Shown here: piece after piece, positions 16,793 to 26,100 of the stretch
How the letters are laid out: every line of letters starts with the position of its first letter
Position numbering within the stretch: position 1 is the first letter of the stretch
Source of the DNA: F23-D06 sp045116675
GTDB lineage: Bacteria > Bacteroidota > Bacteroidia > Bacteroidales > WCHB1-69
Assembly (NCBI GenBank): GCA_045116675.1
Contig: JBGUMF010000096.1
Coordinates: 1-33,574, forward strand
Length of the DNA stretch: 33,574 nucleotides
Direction: 5' to 3'
Position numbers and translations under genes: made by a program
The notes under the pieces: generated by a model
Databases searched by the model: none
What the model saw: the letters and a program-made list of their open reading frames with translations, nothing else
What the model was told of the DNA's origin: nothing

Positions 16793-16984
16793 ATGTCATA
16801 CAAGAAGTTAACACGGTCCAAAACGGACAAGAAAATCGCGGGTGTGTGCGGTGGCATCGCCCGTTATCTGGAATGTGACCCCACGGTGGTCAGAATCATT
16901 TTCCTTGTCGCGCTGTTGTGCGGCAGCATTGGCTTCTGGGTTTACCTGGTCGTTTGGTTGGTGGCGCCGGAAGCAGATGAGTAA
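16793..16984 (+). CDS. PspC domain-containing small membrane protein
   Basis: A 63-residue protein made almost entirely of one PspC domain: KKLTRSKTDKKIAGVCGGIA (residues 4-23), then RYLECDPTVVRIIFL and a hydrophobic helix (LVALLCGSIGFWVYLVVWLV) ending in PEADE. PspC domains are linked to envelope-stress sensing at the inner membrane in proteobacteria; stand-alone short forms are common in Bacteroidota and of unclear role. The frame extends upstream to 16709 inside tamL, but the ATG at 16793 gives the family-standard N-terminus. It lies 41 bases after tamL and is last in the transcription unit before the terminator. Confidence 0.9.
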   Translation: MSYKKLTRSKTDKKIAGVCGGIARYLECDPTVVRIIFLVALLCGSIGFWVYLVVWLVAPEADE

Positions 16985-17039
16985 AAGGTGACGTTACCAA
17001 AGAATGTGATGTTGCCCTAAATACTCGGTGACAGACAAA

Positions 17040-17067
17040 AAAAGGACGGCCGCATGGCCGTCCTTTT
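17040..17067. terminator. Bidirectional intrinsic terminator between pspC and korC
   Basis: AAAAGGACGGCC (17040-17051) pairs perfectly with GGCCGTCCTTTT (17056-17067) around a GCAT loop. The 12-bp stem with A and T ends can stop transcription from both convergent operons. Confidence 0.95.
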
Positions 17068-17091
17068 ATATAAATATTGTAAGGATAATTC

Positions 17092-17643
17092 TTACAGGGT
17101 GTGGTAGGGTTTGAGGATGCCCTTGCCGATTTCCACAGCCTCCTCATTCTTGGGGATGAGGTGATGGTGGCGTTCGGGAAGGGATTTCTCCAGACCTTTG
17201 TGCAGCATTTCCGGGGTGACAAGCGGTTTCACGGCGAGGAATCCGCCCAGCACGATCATGTTGAACAGCTTGGCGATACCCAGCTCATTGGCCTTGTCGG
17301 CAGCGGCCACCTGGTAGATGTTGATGTCTTTACGGGTGGGGTGGTTGGTGATGCCGTTCGGGTCGTAAATCAACAGACCGCCGGGCTTCACGGCCGATTC
17401 GAACTTGTCCATGGACTGCTGGTTGAGGATGATAGCGGTGTCGAACTGGTTGAGGTACGGGGAGCAGATGCGCTCGTCGCTGAGGATGACGGTGACGTTG
17501 GACGTGCCGCCACGCATTTCCGGACCGTAGGAGGGAAGCCAGCTGACCTCTTTGTCTTGCATAATGCCGGCGTAAGCCAGGATCTTACCCATTGAGAGCA
17601 CACCTTGACCGCCGAAGCCTGCTATGATGATTTCTTCTGTCAT
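17092..17643 (-). CDS. korC: 2-oxoacid:ferredoxin oxidoreductase, gamma subunit
   Basis: A 183-residue gamma subunit. The glycine loop IIIAGFGGQGVLSMG lies near residues 5-19. 'SWLPSYGPEMRGGTSNVTVILSDERICSP' is the family signature, which contacts the alpha/beta core. It is the last gene of the minus-strand operon, 21 bases after the beta subunit. It works with the alpha and beta subunits to convert a 2-oxoacid plus CoA into acyl-CoA, CO2 and reduced ferredoxin. Sequence alone does not tell 2-oxoglutarate (Kor) from branched-chain (Vor) specificity. It is a distant relative of the IorB in this window, not a recent copy. Confidence 0.92.
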   Translation of the reverse strand: MTEEIIIAGFGGQGVLSMGKILAYAGIMQDKEVSWLPSYGPEMRGGTSNVTVILSDERICSPYLNQFDTAIILNQQSMDKFESAVKPGGLLIYDPNGITNHPTRKDINIYQVAAADKANELGIAKLFNMIVLGGFLAVKPLVTPEMLHKGLEKSLPERHHHLIPKNEEAVEIGKGILKPYHTL

Positions 17644-17664
17644 TTCTTTGTGATTTTAAGGTTA

Positions 17665-18507
17665 TTATTTTTTTCTCAATGAATAGATCGTCTCATTCGG
17701 CTGGTCGAAGGTGCCGACGCGCTCGATGAACTTGGGATCGAACTTGCCATCCACTTTCATGTCGCCCAGCGGGAAGAACTTGAGGGTGTTCTCCTCCATC
17801 CACTTGTTGGCCTGAATCGGAGTCATCTTCCAGCCAGAGTTGCAGTTGGAGGTCACTTCCACGAAGGACACGCCTTTTTTGAGTTTCTGGTTCTCGAAGG
17901 CCATGCGGATGGCTTTCTTGCACTTGCGGGCCAATGCCGGGGTATAGACAGCCTGGCGGGTCACATAGTAGGTGCCGGGCAGCTGGGCCAGCATCTCGGT
18001 GAGGCGCATGGTGTGTCCCATGATTTCGGGGTCACGGCCGTAGGGGCAGGTCACGGTTTCCATACCTTCGAGGGTGGTGGGGGCCATCTGGCCGCCGGTC
18101 ATACCGTAGATACCGTTGTTGATGAAGATCATGGTGATGTTTTCGCCGCGGTTGCAGGCATGCATCACTTCGGCGCAGCCGATGGAGGCCAGGTCGCCGT
18201 CGCCCTGATAGGAGAACACAAAGGTTTCCGGGCGCAGACGCTTGATGGCGGAGGCACACGCGGGTGCGCGTCCGTGGGCGGCTTCCACGAAGTCCACGTC
18301 AAAATAGTTGTAGGCCAAGACGGAGCAGCCCACCGGCGAGATGCCGATGACATTGTCCTGGATGCCCATCTCTTCAATCACTTCGGCGATGATTCTGTGA
18401 ACGACACCGTGACCGCAGCCTGGGCAGTAGTGCATGGTTGCATCCGTGAGAACCGGAGTGCGTTTGTACACCAAGTTTTCGGGTTTGATTATATCTTCTC
18501 TTGTCAT
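17665..18507 (-). CDS. korB: 2-oxoacid:ferredoxin oxidoreductase, beta (thiamine-diphosphate-binding) subunit
   Basis: A 280-residue subunit. CPGCGH (C28, C31) lies near the N-terminus. The thiamine-diphosphate and Mg2+ motif GDGD (102-105) with C111 is followed by NNGIYGMTGGQ (130-140), as in KorB/VorA subunits. 'TSNCNSGWKMTP' near the C-terminus is typical of the 2-oxoglutarate/isovalerate type. It forms the active site with the alpha subunit encoded just upstream (17-base gap). The total length fits the family. Confidence 0.93.
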   Translation of the reverse strand: MTREDIIKPENLVYKRTPVLTDATMHYCPGCGHGVVHRIIAEVIEEMGIQDNVIGISPVGCSVLAYNYFDVDFVEAAHGRAPACASAIKRLRPETFVFSYQGDGDLASIGCAEVMHACNRGENITMIFINNGIYGMTGGQMAPTTLEGMETVTCPYGRDPEIMGHTMRLTEMLAQLPGTYYVTRQAVYTPALARKCKKAIRMAFENQKLKKGVSFVEVTSNCNSGWKMTPIQANKWMEENTLKFFPLGDMKVDGKFDPKFIERVGTFDQPNETIYSLRKK

Positions 18508-18524
18508 AATTTCAAGTGCTTAAA

Positions 18525-19604
18525 TTATTTAATTATATTTTTCAAGGCTTCTACGATTTCGACCGGGGTCGGGATCACGCCGCCGTAGCGTCCGAAGTGC
18601 TCAACGGGAACGTTGCAGCCCACTGCCAGCTTCACGTCTTCGATCATCTGGCCGGCGTTCATTTCCACGCTGAGGATCTTCTTCATGCGTCCGCCGATTT
18701 CAGCCACAGCCTTCGTCGGGAACGGCCACAGGGTGATCGGGCGTACCAGACCGACCTTGATGCCTTCGGCGCGGGCCAGCTCGATGGACTTCATGCAGAT
18801 ACGGGCTGCGGAACCGTAAGCCACGAACAGGTATTCGGCGTCGTCGCACTGGATGGCCTCGTAGCGGGCGTCTTCCTCTTCGCATTTGCGGTATTTGGCC
18901 TGGATGCGGTCGTTGATGGCTTCCTGTTTCAGAGCCTCGAGCTCAAGAGAAGTCACGATGCGGTGCTTGCCGGTGGAACGGTGTCCGGTGGCAGCCCACG
19001 GGCAGGTCTTTTCAATGTATTCGTCAGTCCAGCGGGGCTTGTAGTCGTCCACCATGACCTTTTCCATCACTTGGCCGATGACGCCGTCGGAAAGGATGGC
19101 GACGGGGTTACGGTATTTGAAGGCCAGGTCGAAGCCCAGTTCCACGAAGTCGTACATCTCCTGTACGGAAGCGGGGGCCAGTGTGATGAGGCGGTAATCG
19201 CCATGGCCGCCACCCTTGGTGGTCTGGAAGTAGTCGGACTGGGAGGGTTGGATGGTACCGAGGCCTGGGCCGCCGCGCACCACGTTGACGCACAGGGCGG
19301 GGAGCTCGGCGCCGGCGATGTAGGACAGGCCCTCCTGCATCAGCGAGAAGCCGGGGGAGGAAGAGGAGGTCATGACACGCTTGCCGGTGGATGCGCCGGC
19401 ATATACCATGTTGATGGATGCTAATTCACTTTCGGCCTGCAGCACAACCATGCCGGTTGTCAGATATGGTCTTTCCGCCATCAGATGCTCGAGGACCTCG
19501 CTCTGCGGCGTGATGGGATATCCGAAATAACCGTCGCAACCACAGCGGATAGCAGCCTCAGCAATGGCTTGATTACCCTTCATTAATTTTAATTCTTTTG
19601 CCAT
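18525..19604 (-). CDS. korA: 2-oxoacid:ferredoxin oxidoreductase, alpha subunit (VorB/KorA family)
   Basis: A 359-residue alpha subunit, the form often annotated '3-methyl-2-oxobutanoate dehydrogenase subunit VorB'. Motifs are GYFGYPITPQSEVLEHL near residue 25, 'GKRVMTSSSSPGFSLMQEG' near 75, and 'VVRGGPGLGTIQPSQSDYFQ' near 110. The C-terminal transketolase-like domain has 'KVGLVRPITLWPFP' and 'EMNAGQM'. The gene order ferredoxin-alpha-beta-gamma matches the Bacteroidales kor/vor operon. Likely substrates are 2-oxoglutarate or branched-chain 2-oxoacids, acting in the cytoplasm of an anaerobe. It sits 58 bases after the ferredoxin gene. Confidence 0.93.
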   Translation of the reverse strand: MAKELKLMKGNQAIAEAAIRCGCDGYFGYPITPQSEVLEHLMAERPYLTTGMVVLQAESELASINMVYAGASTGKRVMTSSSSPGFSLMQEGLSYIAGAELPALCVNVVRGGPGLGTIQPSQSDYFQTTKGGGHGDYRLITLAPASVQEMYDFVELGFDLAFKYRNPVAILSDGVIGQVMEKVMVDDYKPRWTDEYIEKTCPWAATGHRSTGKHRIVTSLELEALKQEAINDRIQAKYRKCEEEDARYEAIQCDDAEYLFVAYGSAARICMKSIELARAEGIKVGLVRPITLWPFPTKAVAEIGGRMKKILSVEMNAGQMIEDVKLAVGCNVPVEHFGRYGGVIPTPVEIVEALKNIIK

Positions 19605-19662
19605 TTTTTACGATGTTTAGTTGTTTAATTGTTGTTTTGATTCTGAATGAAAGCGGTTGGGC

Positions 19663-19884
19663 TTATTCCTTCGCACGATACACTTCGATGACGCCGTCCG
19701 GGCAGATCACCGCGCAGCTGGCGCAGCCGATGCAGCCGTCCTCGTTCACCATCTCGAGGTAGTTGTACCCTTTCGCATTTACGTGTTTGGAAAGACCGAT
19801 GCACTGGTTGGGGCATCCCGTGATGCAGACACCGCAGCCCTTGCACTTCTCCGTGTCAATGATTAAAGCTCCTTTAAATGCCAT
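19663..19884 (-). CDS. 2[4Fe-4S] ferredoxin subunit of the 2-oxoacid oxidoreductase (delta type)
   Basis: A 73-residue protein with two classical cluster motifs: Cys 14, 17, 20 and 24 (CKGCGVCITGC) and Cys 51, 54, 57 and 61 (CIGCASCAVIC), each followed by Pro. The fold is that of a bacterial 8Fe ferredoxin and corresponds to the delta subunit of Kor/Vor/Por complexes. It carries electrons from the thiamine-diphosphate site to the ferredoxin pool. It is first in the operon, behind a TATATTTG box at 19954-19961. The IorAB enzyme in this window has no such partner encoded beside it. Confidence 0.95.
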   Translation of the reverse strand: MAFKGALIIDTEKCKGCGVCITGCPNQCIGLSKHVNAKGYNYLEMVNEDGCIGCASCAVICPDGVIEVYRAKE

Positions 19885-19953
19885 AATTCTACTAATTTAA
19901 AAAAGTTATTAAATGGGTTATTAGTTGTTGTTTTTCTCCTTTTTACGGGGTGG

Positions 19954-19961
19954 CAAATATA
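19954..19961 (-). promoter_or_regulatory. -7 box (TATATTTG) for the ferredoxin-korABC operon
   Basis: The minus strand reads TATATTTG, matching TAnnTTTG, with a TTGG about 15 bases further upstream as a weak -33 candidate. The predicted leader to the ATG at 19884 is about 65 bases and A/T-rich. Confidence 0.5.
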
Positions 19962-20052
19962 CGAATTTTTTTGTTTCCAATCATTAAAAAAATATTGGAA
20001 AAAAACACCTCCTGCAGCAGGCTTATGAACAATGCATTGTTGAGAAATTGTG

Positions 20053-20060
20053 TATCTTTG
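20053..20060 (+). promoter_or_regulatory. -7 box (TATCTTTG) for the right giant gene
   Basis: TATCTTTG matches TAnnTTTG and lies 96 bases before the ATG at 20156. The leader contains a short CCATG-A-CATGG palindrome near 20092. No Shine-Dalgarno sequence is visible. Confidence 0.45.
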
Positions 20061-20155
20061 CAGGCTGGCTCCGTGTCGTCCGAAAGGGCTTTCCATGACA
20101 TGGATTCAAAGTGTAAGAATAATAAATAAAGCCTTGAATTATATAATCTTAGCTT

Positions 20156-23100
20156 ATGAAACGACTGCTACTCCTCTTGTTGTGTTTTCATGTTTTTTTC
20201 GCTTGGGCCGGGCCATACGATGATTTTGTGGTGAATGGGATCGGCTATAAGATCATCTCCCAAAATCCCAATCGTGTCAAGGTGAACAATAATGTGAATA
20301 ACACATGGTTGGACAACTGGTCTGACATGTCATTGTATGTTAGGACAGTGTCGGTTGCCTATATGGGCGTGGCCGTGATTCCCGACACGGTTGAATTTAA
20401 TGGCCAAAAATATTTGGTTTCGGAAATCGGCGTGGCAAGCTTCCGTAACTCAAATGTGACAGAAGTGCATCTGCCGTCGTCGGTACACAAAATTAATTAT
20501 TTCGCATTTCAGAATTGCCACAATCTGCGCAAGGTTTACTTCCCGGAAGGATTGGATACTATTTCCCTATATGCGTTCCAACATTGCGACTCTTTGGAAG
20601 ATATCCTTTTGCCCAATAGCTTGTTGTATGTTGGTGGTGCAGCGTTTTATGATTGTCCATCCGTGAAACAATTGAATATCGGGACGGAATTGATTTATAT
20701 GGCAGAGGATGCGTTTGTATTGGCCAATAATTTGCAGAGGATATCCTATAATGCCAGAAATTGTCATACCGAATACTTGGGCAACTTTGACTATCCGCGA
20801 AATATCGGTTTTTCCAGTGATGCTTATTGCAGACTTGACATAGGCGATTCGGTCCGGATAATCCCGGAGAATCTTTTCTTCCGAGATAATGGTCTTCGGG
20901 GCAAGGTTATTATTCCCAGTTCGGTGAAGTATATAGCGCAGAGTGCATTTTACCGAACAGGTATTGACACATTGGTGTTTAGCATGGGATTGGATTCGAT
21001 AGGGGAGAGCGCGTTCCAGGATTGTAACAACATTAGTGTGCCCATCGTGCTGCCCGCTTCCTTGAAGAGGGTGGGACCGGATGCATTTTATGGCAACTAC
21101 AGCTATTCTTCACCCATAGTGTTGCCTGACGGCATAGAATATATTGATGAGTATGCATTTCAAAACTCGGCGATGATCGGCACCATCACCGTGCCGGCCA
21201 GCGTTCGGTATATTGGAGAGGAAAGTTTGCCGTACGACACACTGATCATTGAGAGTGATAGCATAGTGCTTGGCAGATGGGCTATTGATTATGATGGGGT
21301 TGTATATATCAATTCGTTGAATCCACCTCGGCTGGAGCCTGGGCTGTGTAGTGTTCCCGTATATGAAGGCGTGGATACAATCTGCCCTTTCCCGGAAATG
21401 CCGGATTTTTGTTGGGAAGAAGATCATTTGTCTTATTGGGAAGATGTTGACTGTCAGAAATCGATAGATTACGGTGATGACCTGTACATTTTCATCCCAT
21501 GCGGGGCGAGATCCATCTATTGTCAGGCATCACCAGGTTGGCAATATCTTTGCCAGAAGTCCGATAAAAATGCGCAGGACTTTTACGATGACTATGGTTA
21601 CGAGGGATATTCTGTGGATCATGTGGAGGATTTCCGGATTTTGGAAAAAGGATATAGGCATGAGGAAACAATCCAGGTGTGCGGCGGCTATGCGTGGGGT
21701 TCAATGGGCTATATTACAACATCGGATGTTTACACACAAACCTTCACGGCTTCAGACGGGTGCGACAGTGTGGTTACTTTGAATCTGACCATTCTTTCGG
21801 CCATTCATGATGTGATAATCGACACCACCTGTGGTAGTTATACATGGCATGGAACCGAATATACGGAATCGGGAACATATATTTATGCATACCAGAACGG
21901 CTCCTGTCCTTGTGTGGATACGTTGAAGTTGACGATTACCCAACCGCAGCACGGCAGTGAGACAGTTATGGCCTGTGACAGCTTCACTTGGCATGGAACC
22001 ACCTACTATGCAAATGATAACCCTGACACTTTGCTATATGAGGACTTCTCCTGTGCAACGGTTGTTGGGACCGGACAATGCGATGTGAGCAGCGGAACAC
22101 CGGCGGCAGACCAGCTTCCTGCCGGATGGTCCTATTATCGTGCCGTCCCAGCCAACGGGAAGATTATGATTGGACGGAGTGTTGAAAGTGGATGGATTGA
22201 AACACCCGTGATGGATTTCAGCGCTTACGACAGCGTATATATCACTTTTAAGGCAAGATCATACTCGTCCGTTTCCCCTTCCCCATCTGTTTTAAGTGTC
22301 TATGTTAACAACCATGTGTACACTTTTGATGATTTACCCGGTGACAACCAGTCTTGCGACCTGGTTTCATGCGAGATTTTCACTCCCGTTGAGAATTTCA
22401 CATCTATCCGGTTTGAGAGTGGAACATCATCAGACATGAGGGGACGGGTGTTCCTTGATGATATATGTGTTTACCCCATTTCCAAACAATATACATACAC
22501 GTATACTCACTCCGATGAGCATGCATGTATTCTGGTGGACACTTTGCATTTGACATTACACAGATGCGTTCCGCCAGATGTGGACGCCCCTGTTATAACA
22601 GAAACGAGAATCGTGCATCCCAATACGGTGGTGTTGACATTCAATGAGGCTGTTGACACTGTTTCAGCGGTTAGCATGAACAATTACGTTTTCAATAATA
22701 ACATGACGGTAACCTCGGTGTCGGTGGACTCCAATATGGTTTTCCTGACAGTATCACCTTCCACCGATTACACCGACACCTTCCTGTTGTTTGTACAGGG
22801 TGTTATGGATCTTTTTGGAAATGTGATGACTACAGATACAATCGTCTTGGGATATCCTGCCGAACTGACCGTGGCGAATATTGCCCAGCTGAGAAGCAAG
22901 ATGGATTTCTCAAATCACGAGGTTAGTGTTCGGGGAGATGTTGCATATAGAATGATGGGCAGTGCGGTGGTGACGGTAACAGCTTCTTATAACAACCAGA
23001 AATGCATTCAGGATTCAACAGGAGCTATATTGGTTTATGATGCCAACAATATTCTGGGTGATTTGGACGTGGGTGACCAGATCCGGGATTTGACCGGCAC

Positions 23101-26100
23101 GCTGGCAAACTATTTTGGATTCCTGGAATTCATACCCGTTCTTCCGTACGGACAGTTGGAGGCTCATTCCGTGTCTGTCGCACCGCGTGTCGTGAACCTT
23201 CCCCAGCTGAATGACAACGCGTTTATGAGCTCGCATCAGGCAGAGTTGATAGAACTGGATGATGTGACCATTACGTCCACGGGTGATTTCGCTCGATTGA
23301 ACCGTTATGATCTGTCGCAAAACAGTGTGTCTTCACCTGCTTTGTTCCCGTATTTCCAGGATGTGGATTATATCGATATGCCCATCCCTACCGGAGTGGT
23401 TCAGAATATCATAGGCGTCAATTACGCCACAACCAAAATAGGTGCGAATTTTTATGACTTCCGGTATTATATAGTGCCACGCTCGTCGAATGATATTAGC
23501 TTGTATCAGTGGGTCTCTGCACCTTCGGTTTCCGATGTGACCGATTCTTCCGCTGTGGTAGAATACATGGTTGTATTGGGAGAAATGTTGTCGGTGCTGG
23601 ACCGTGGCGTGTGCTGGAGCACGATCCCGAACCCGACGATTGCCGATGCGCATACAAACGACAGCACGGGCACGGGCTGGTTCACGAGCCGTCTGACGGG
23701 CCTCACATCCAACACCACGTACTATGTGCGAACGTACGTGACGAGCCAGGCGGGAACCTTTTACGGTGATGAGGAGCATTTCACCACATTGTGTATGCCA
23801 GTGCCCGTACCGTATAGGGAAAACTTTGACAACTATGTGGGTACTTCCACTCTTGCTACTGCCCCCATACCAGATTGTTGGGAGAGAGTTAATGTTGGAA
23901 GACCAAGTCGTAATACTGTGGGTATTTTTGCGGATTCTTCGTATGCCACGAGTGGAGACAACACCTTGTGTTTGTACAATCATTATTCTTCCATTGGCAG
24001 CAGTCAGTTTGGTGATGCTTATGCGATGCTTCCGTTGTTGGATGCCAGTCTGAATAGTCTTATTTTGTCATTCGATGCCAGAATGTATCATTCAATAGCA
24101 GATGACAACTTCTCCAGGTTTGAAGTCGGGGTGGTTTCCGATGCCAATGATCCGCAGGCGACTTTCACACTGGTCCAGGAAATAGCGGTGACTTCAAGGA
24201 CAGGGGAAACGTTCGAGGTTCCCTTTGCCAACGTTTCGGGTACGGATGCCCGCATTGCTTTCCGAATGAGGATGGATGATCTCCCAGCGGGGTACACTGC
24301 TGACAACGGTTACAACTATGCTTTTATTGACAATCTGTTGGTGGCTGCCAATACCTCTTGTGCCATTCCGAGACTTTATGTGAGTGGCAATACTGCCACC
24401 ATAAGCTATTCAGGAAGTAACATGCCATCTGCTTACGAGTTGCGAATCGGTACGGATGTGCGACAGACCACATCTGCCACCGTAAACATGAAGCATCTGT
24501 TCGGTCTCGCTAACAATACGCGTTATACAGTGGAAGTGAGGGCCATTTGTGCTGTTGGTGACACCTCCGATTGGTCGATTCCTACTTCCTTTACCACTAC
24601 ACTGTGCGTTACGGATACTGTCTTTTTTGAGGATTTTGATGGGGATAATATCCAAATGACCACAACCACTTTGTTTTCTGAACAGAACTGGCGGGTGGTT
24701 GGTGACACGACGTATAACGATAATTGGAACTACCTTTCCTTGTATGCTTCTGCCCCGAGGTCCATGCATTCGCCTGTGTATTCTACGGCAGGTCACTCCA
24801 TGCTTCACACTCCAAGCATTCCGTTGATGTTCTCGGATAATTCCACTGGATTCAATCATGTTTACTTGGATTTTGACCATATCTGCAAGGTGAGTCAGTT
24901 GGATGAAGCTTACATTCTGTATTCGGTGGCGGAGAATCTGGATTCCGAAGGGGTGCCGGATTGGAATGGTTGGAGGTTTCTCAACTTCGAAAACAGCAGC
25001 GACATCTACTACGGTGATGCTGCGGATGATATGGCGACTATTGTCCAGGGCCGTTTCAGCGACAATGCCTATGCCGACTGGCATTCGGGGCAGATGGCGT
25101 ACAGCCCGGATAACACGAATTGGCATCATGAGAAGTTTGATTTGTATCCAATTCTCTTCTCAGGTGAAAACGGGACTCCAAGATGGTTGCGGTTGCAATT
25201 CCGGGTGAACAAAGTGTCTGCCTCATCATCTGGGTCGGAACTCTGTGCTGGCTGGTATCTGGACAATCTTGCGGTTACCTTGTCCGATTGCGCCATTCAA
25301 GACACGCGTGCTCCTCGAGTGACCACGGCTGCCGTGACGGATATCACCACGTCCACAGCGGTTTCGGGTGGCTATGTTTTGAACAGGGGGCTTCCGTTTG
25401 TCGCCCGCGGTGTGTGCTGGAGTACATCTCCCAATCCGACAGTGGACGACAGCCATACTGTGGACGGTGTTGACACGGGTGCGTTCACGAGCACGCTTGC
25501 GGACCTTTGGAGCAACACCACGTACTATGTGCGGGCCTACGTGACCAACAGCGATGGCACGTTCTATGGCAATGAGATAAGCTTCAGGACCATCTGCGAG
25601 GCTGAAGCATTGCCGTACTACCAGGGTTTTGACAACTATACGGGTTCCAACATGTCGCTACCGGATTGCTGGGAACGCCTGTTCACCGGCACCAGCACAT
25701 CATATGGTGCGGGAATATATGCCAATTCCTCGTATGCCGCCAGCGGCAACAACTCCCTGCTTCTGAACAACTACTATACCACAAACACCACGTCCACATC
25801 GTATGGCGATGTATATGCGCTGCTGCCTAAGATGGACGGCATTCTGAATGATTTGACGTTGTCGTTTGAGGCCAGAAGGAACAGTTCCACATCCGCGAGC
25901 TACTACTCAAGATTCGAAGTCGGAGTGGTGACGGACCCTTATCATCCGGAGACGACCTTCACCCCTGTCCAATCCGTTGCTGTAACTTCGTTGACGGGCG
26001 AACATTTTGATATCTCTTTGGCCAACTACACAGGTGCTGATGGACATATTGCGTTTCGTATGCGTAGGGATGATATTCCGACAGATTACACCTATACGTA

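Noticed and set aside
18516..19424. 302-codon frame antisense to the kor alpha subunit
   Set aside because: Shadow frame; the real gene on the opposite strand has full family motifs.
20095..20223. Upstream open reading frame overlapping the start of the right giant gene
   Set aside because: About 43 codons in another frame with no sign of conservation or a ribosome-binding site; likely chance.
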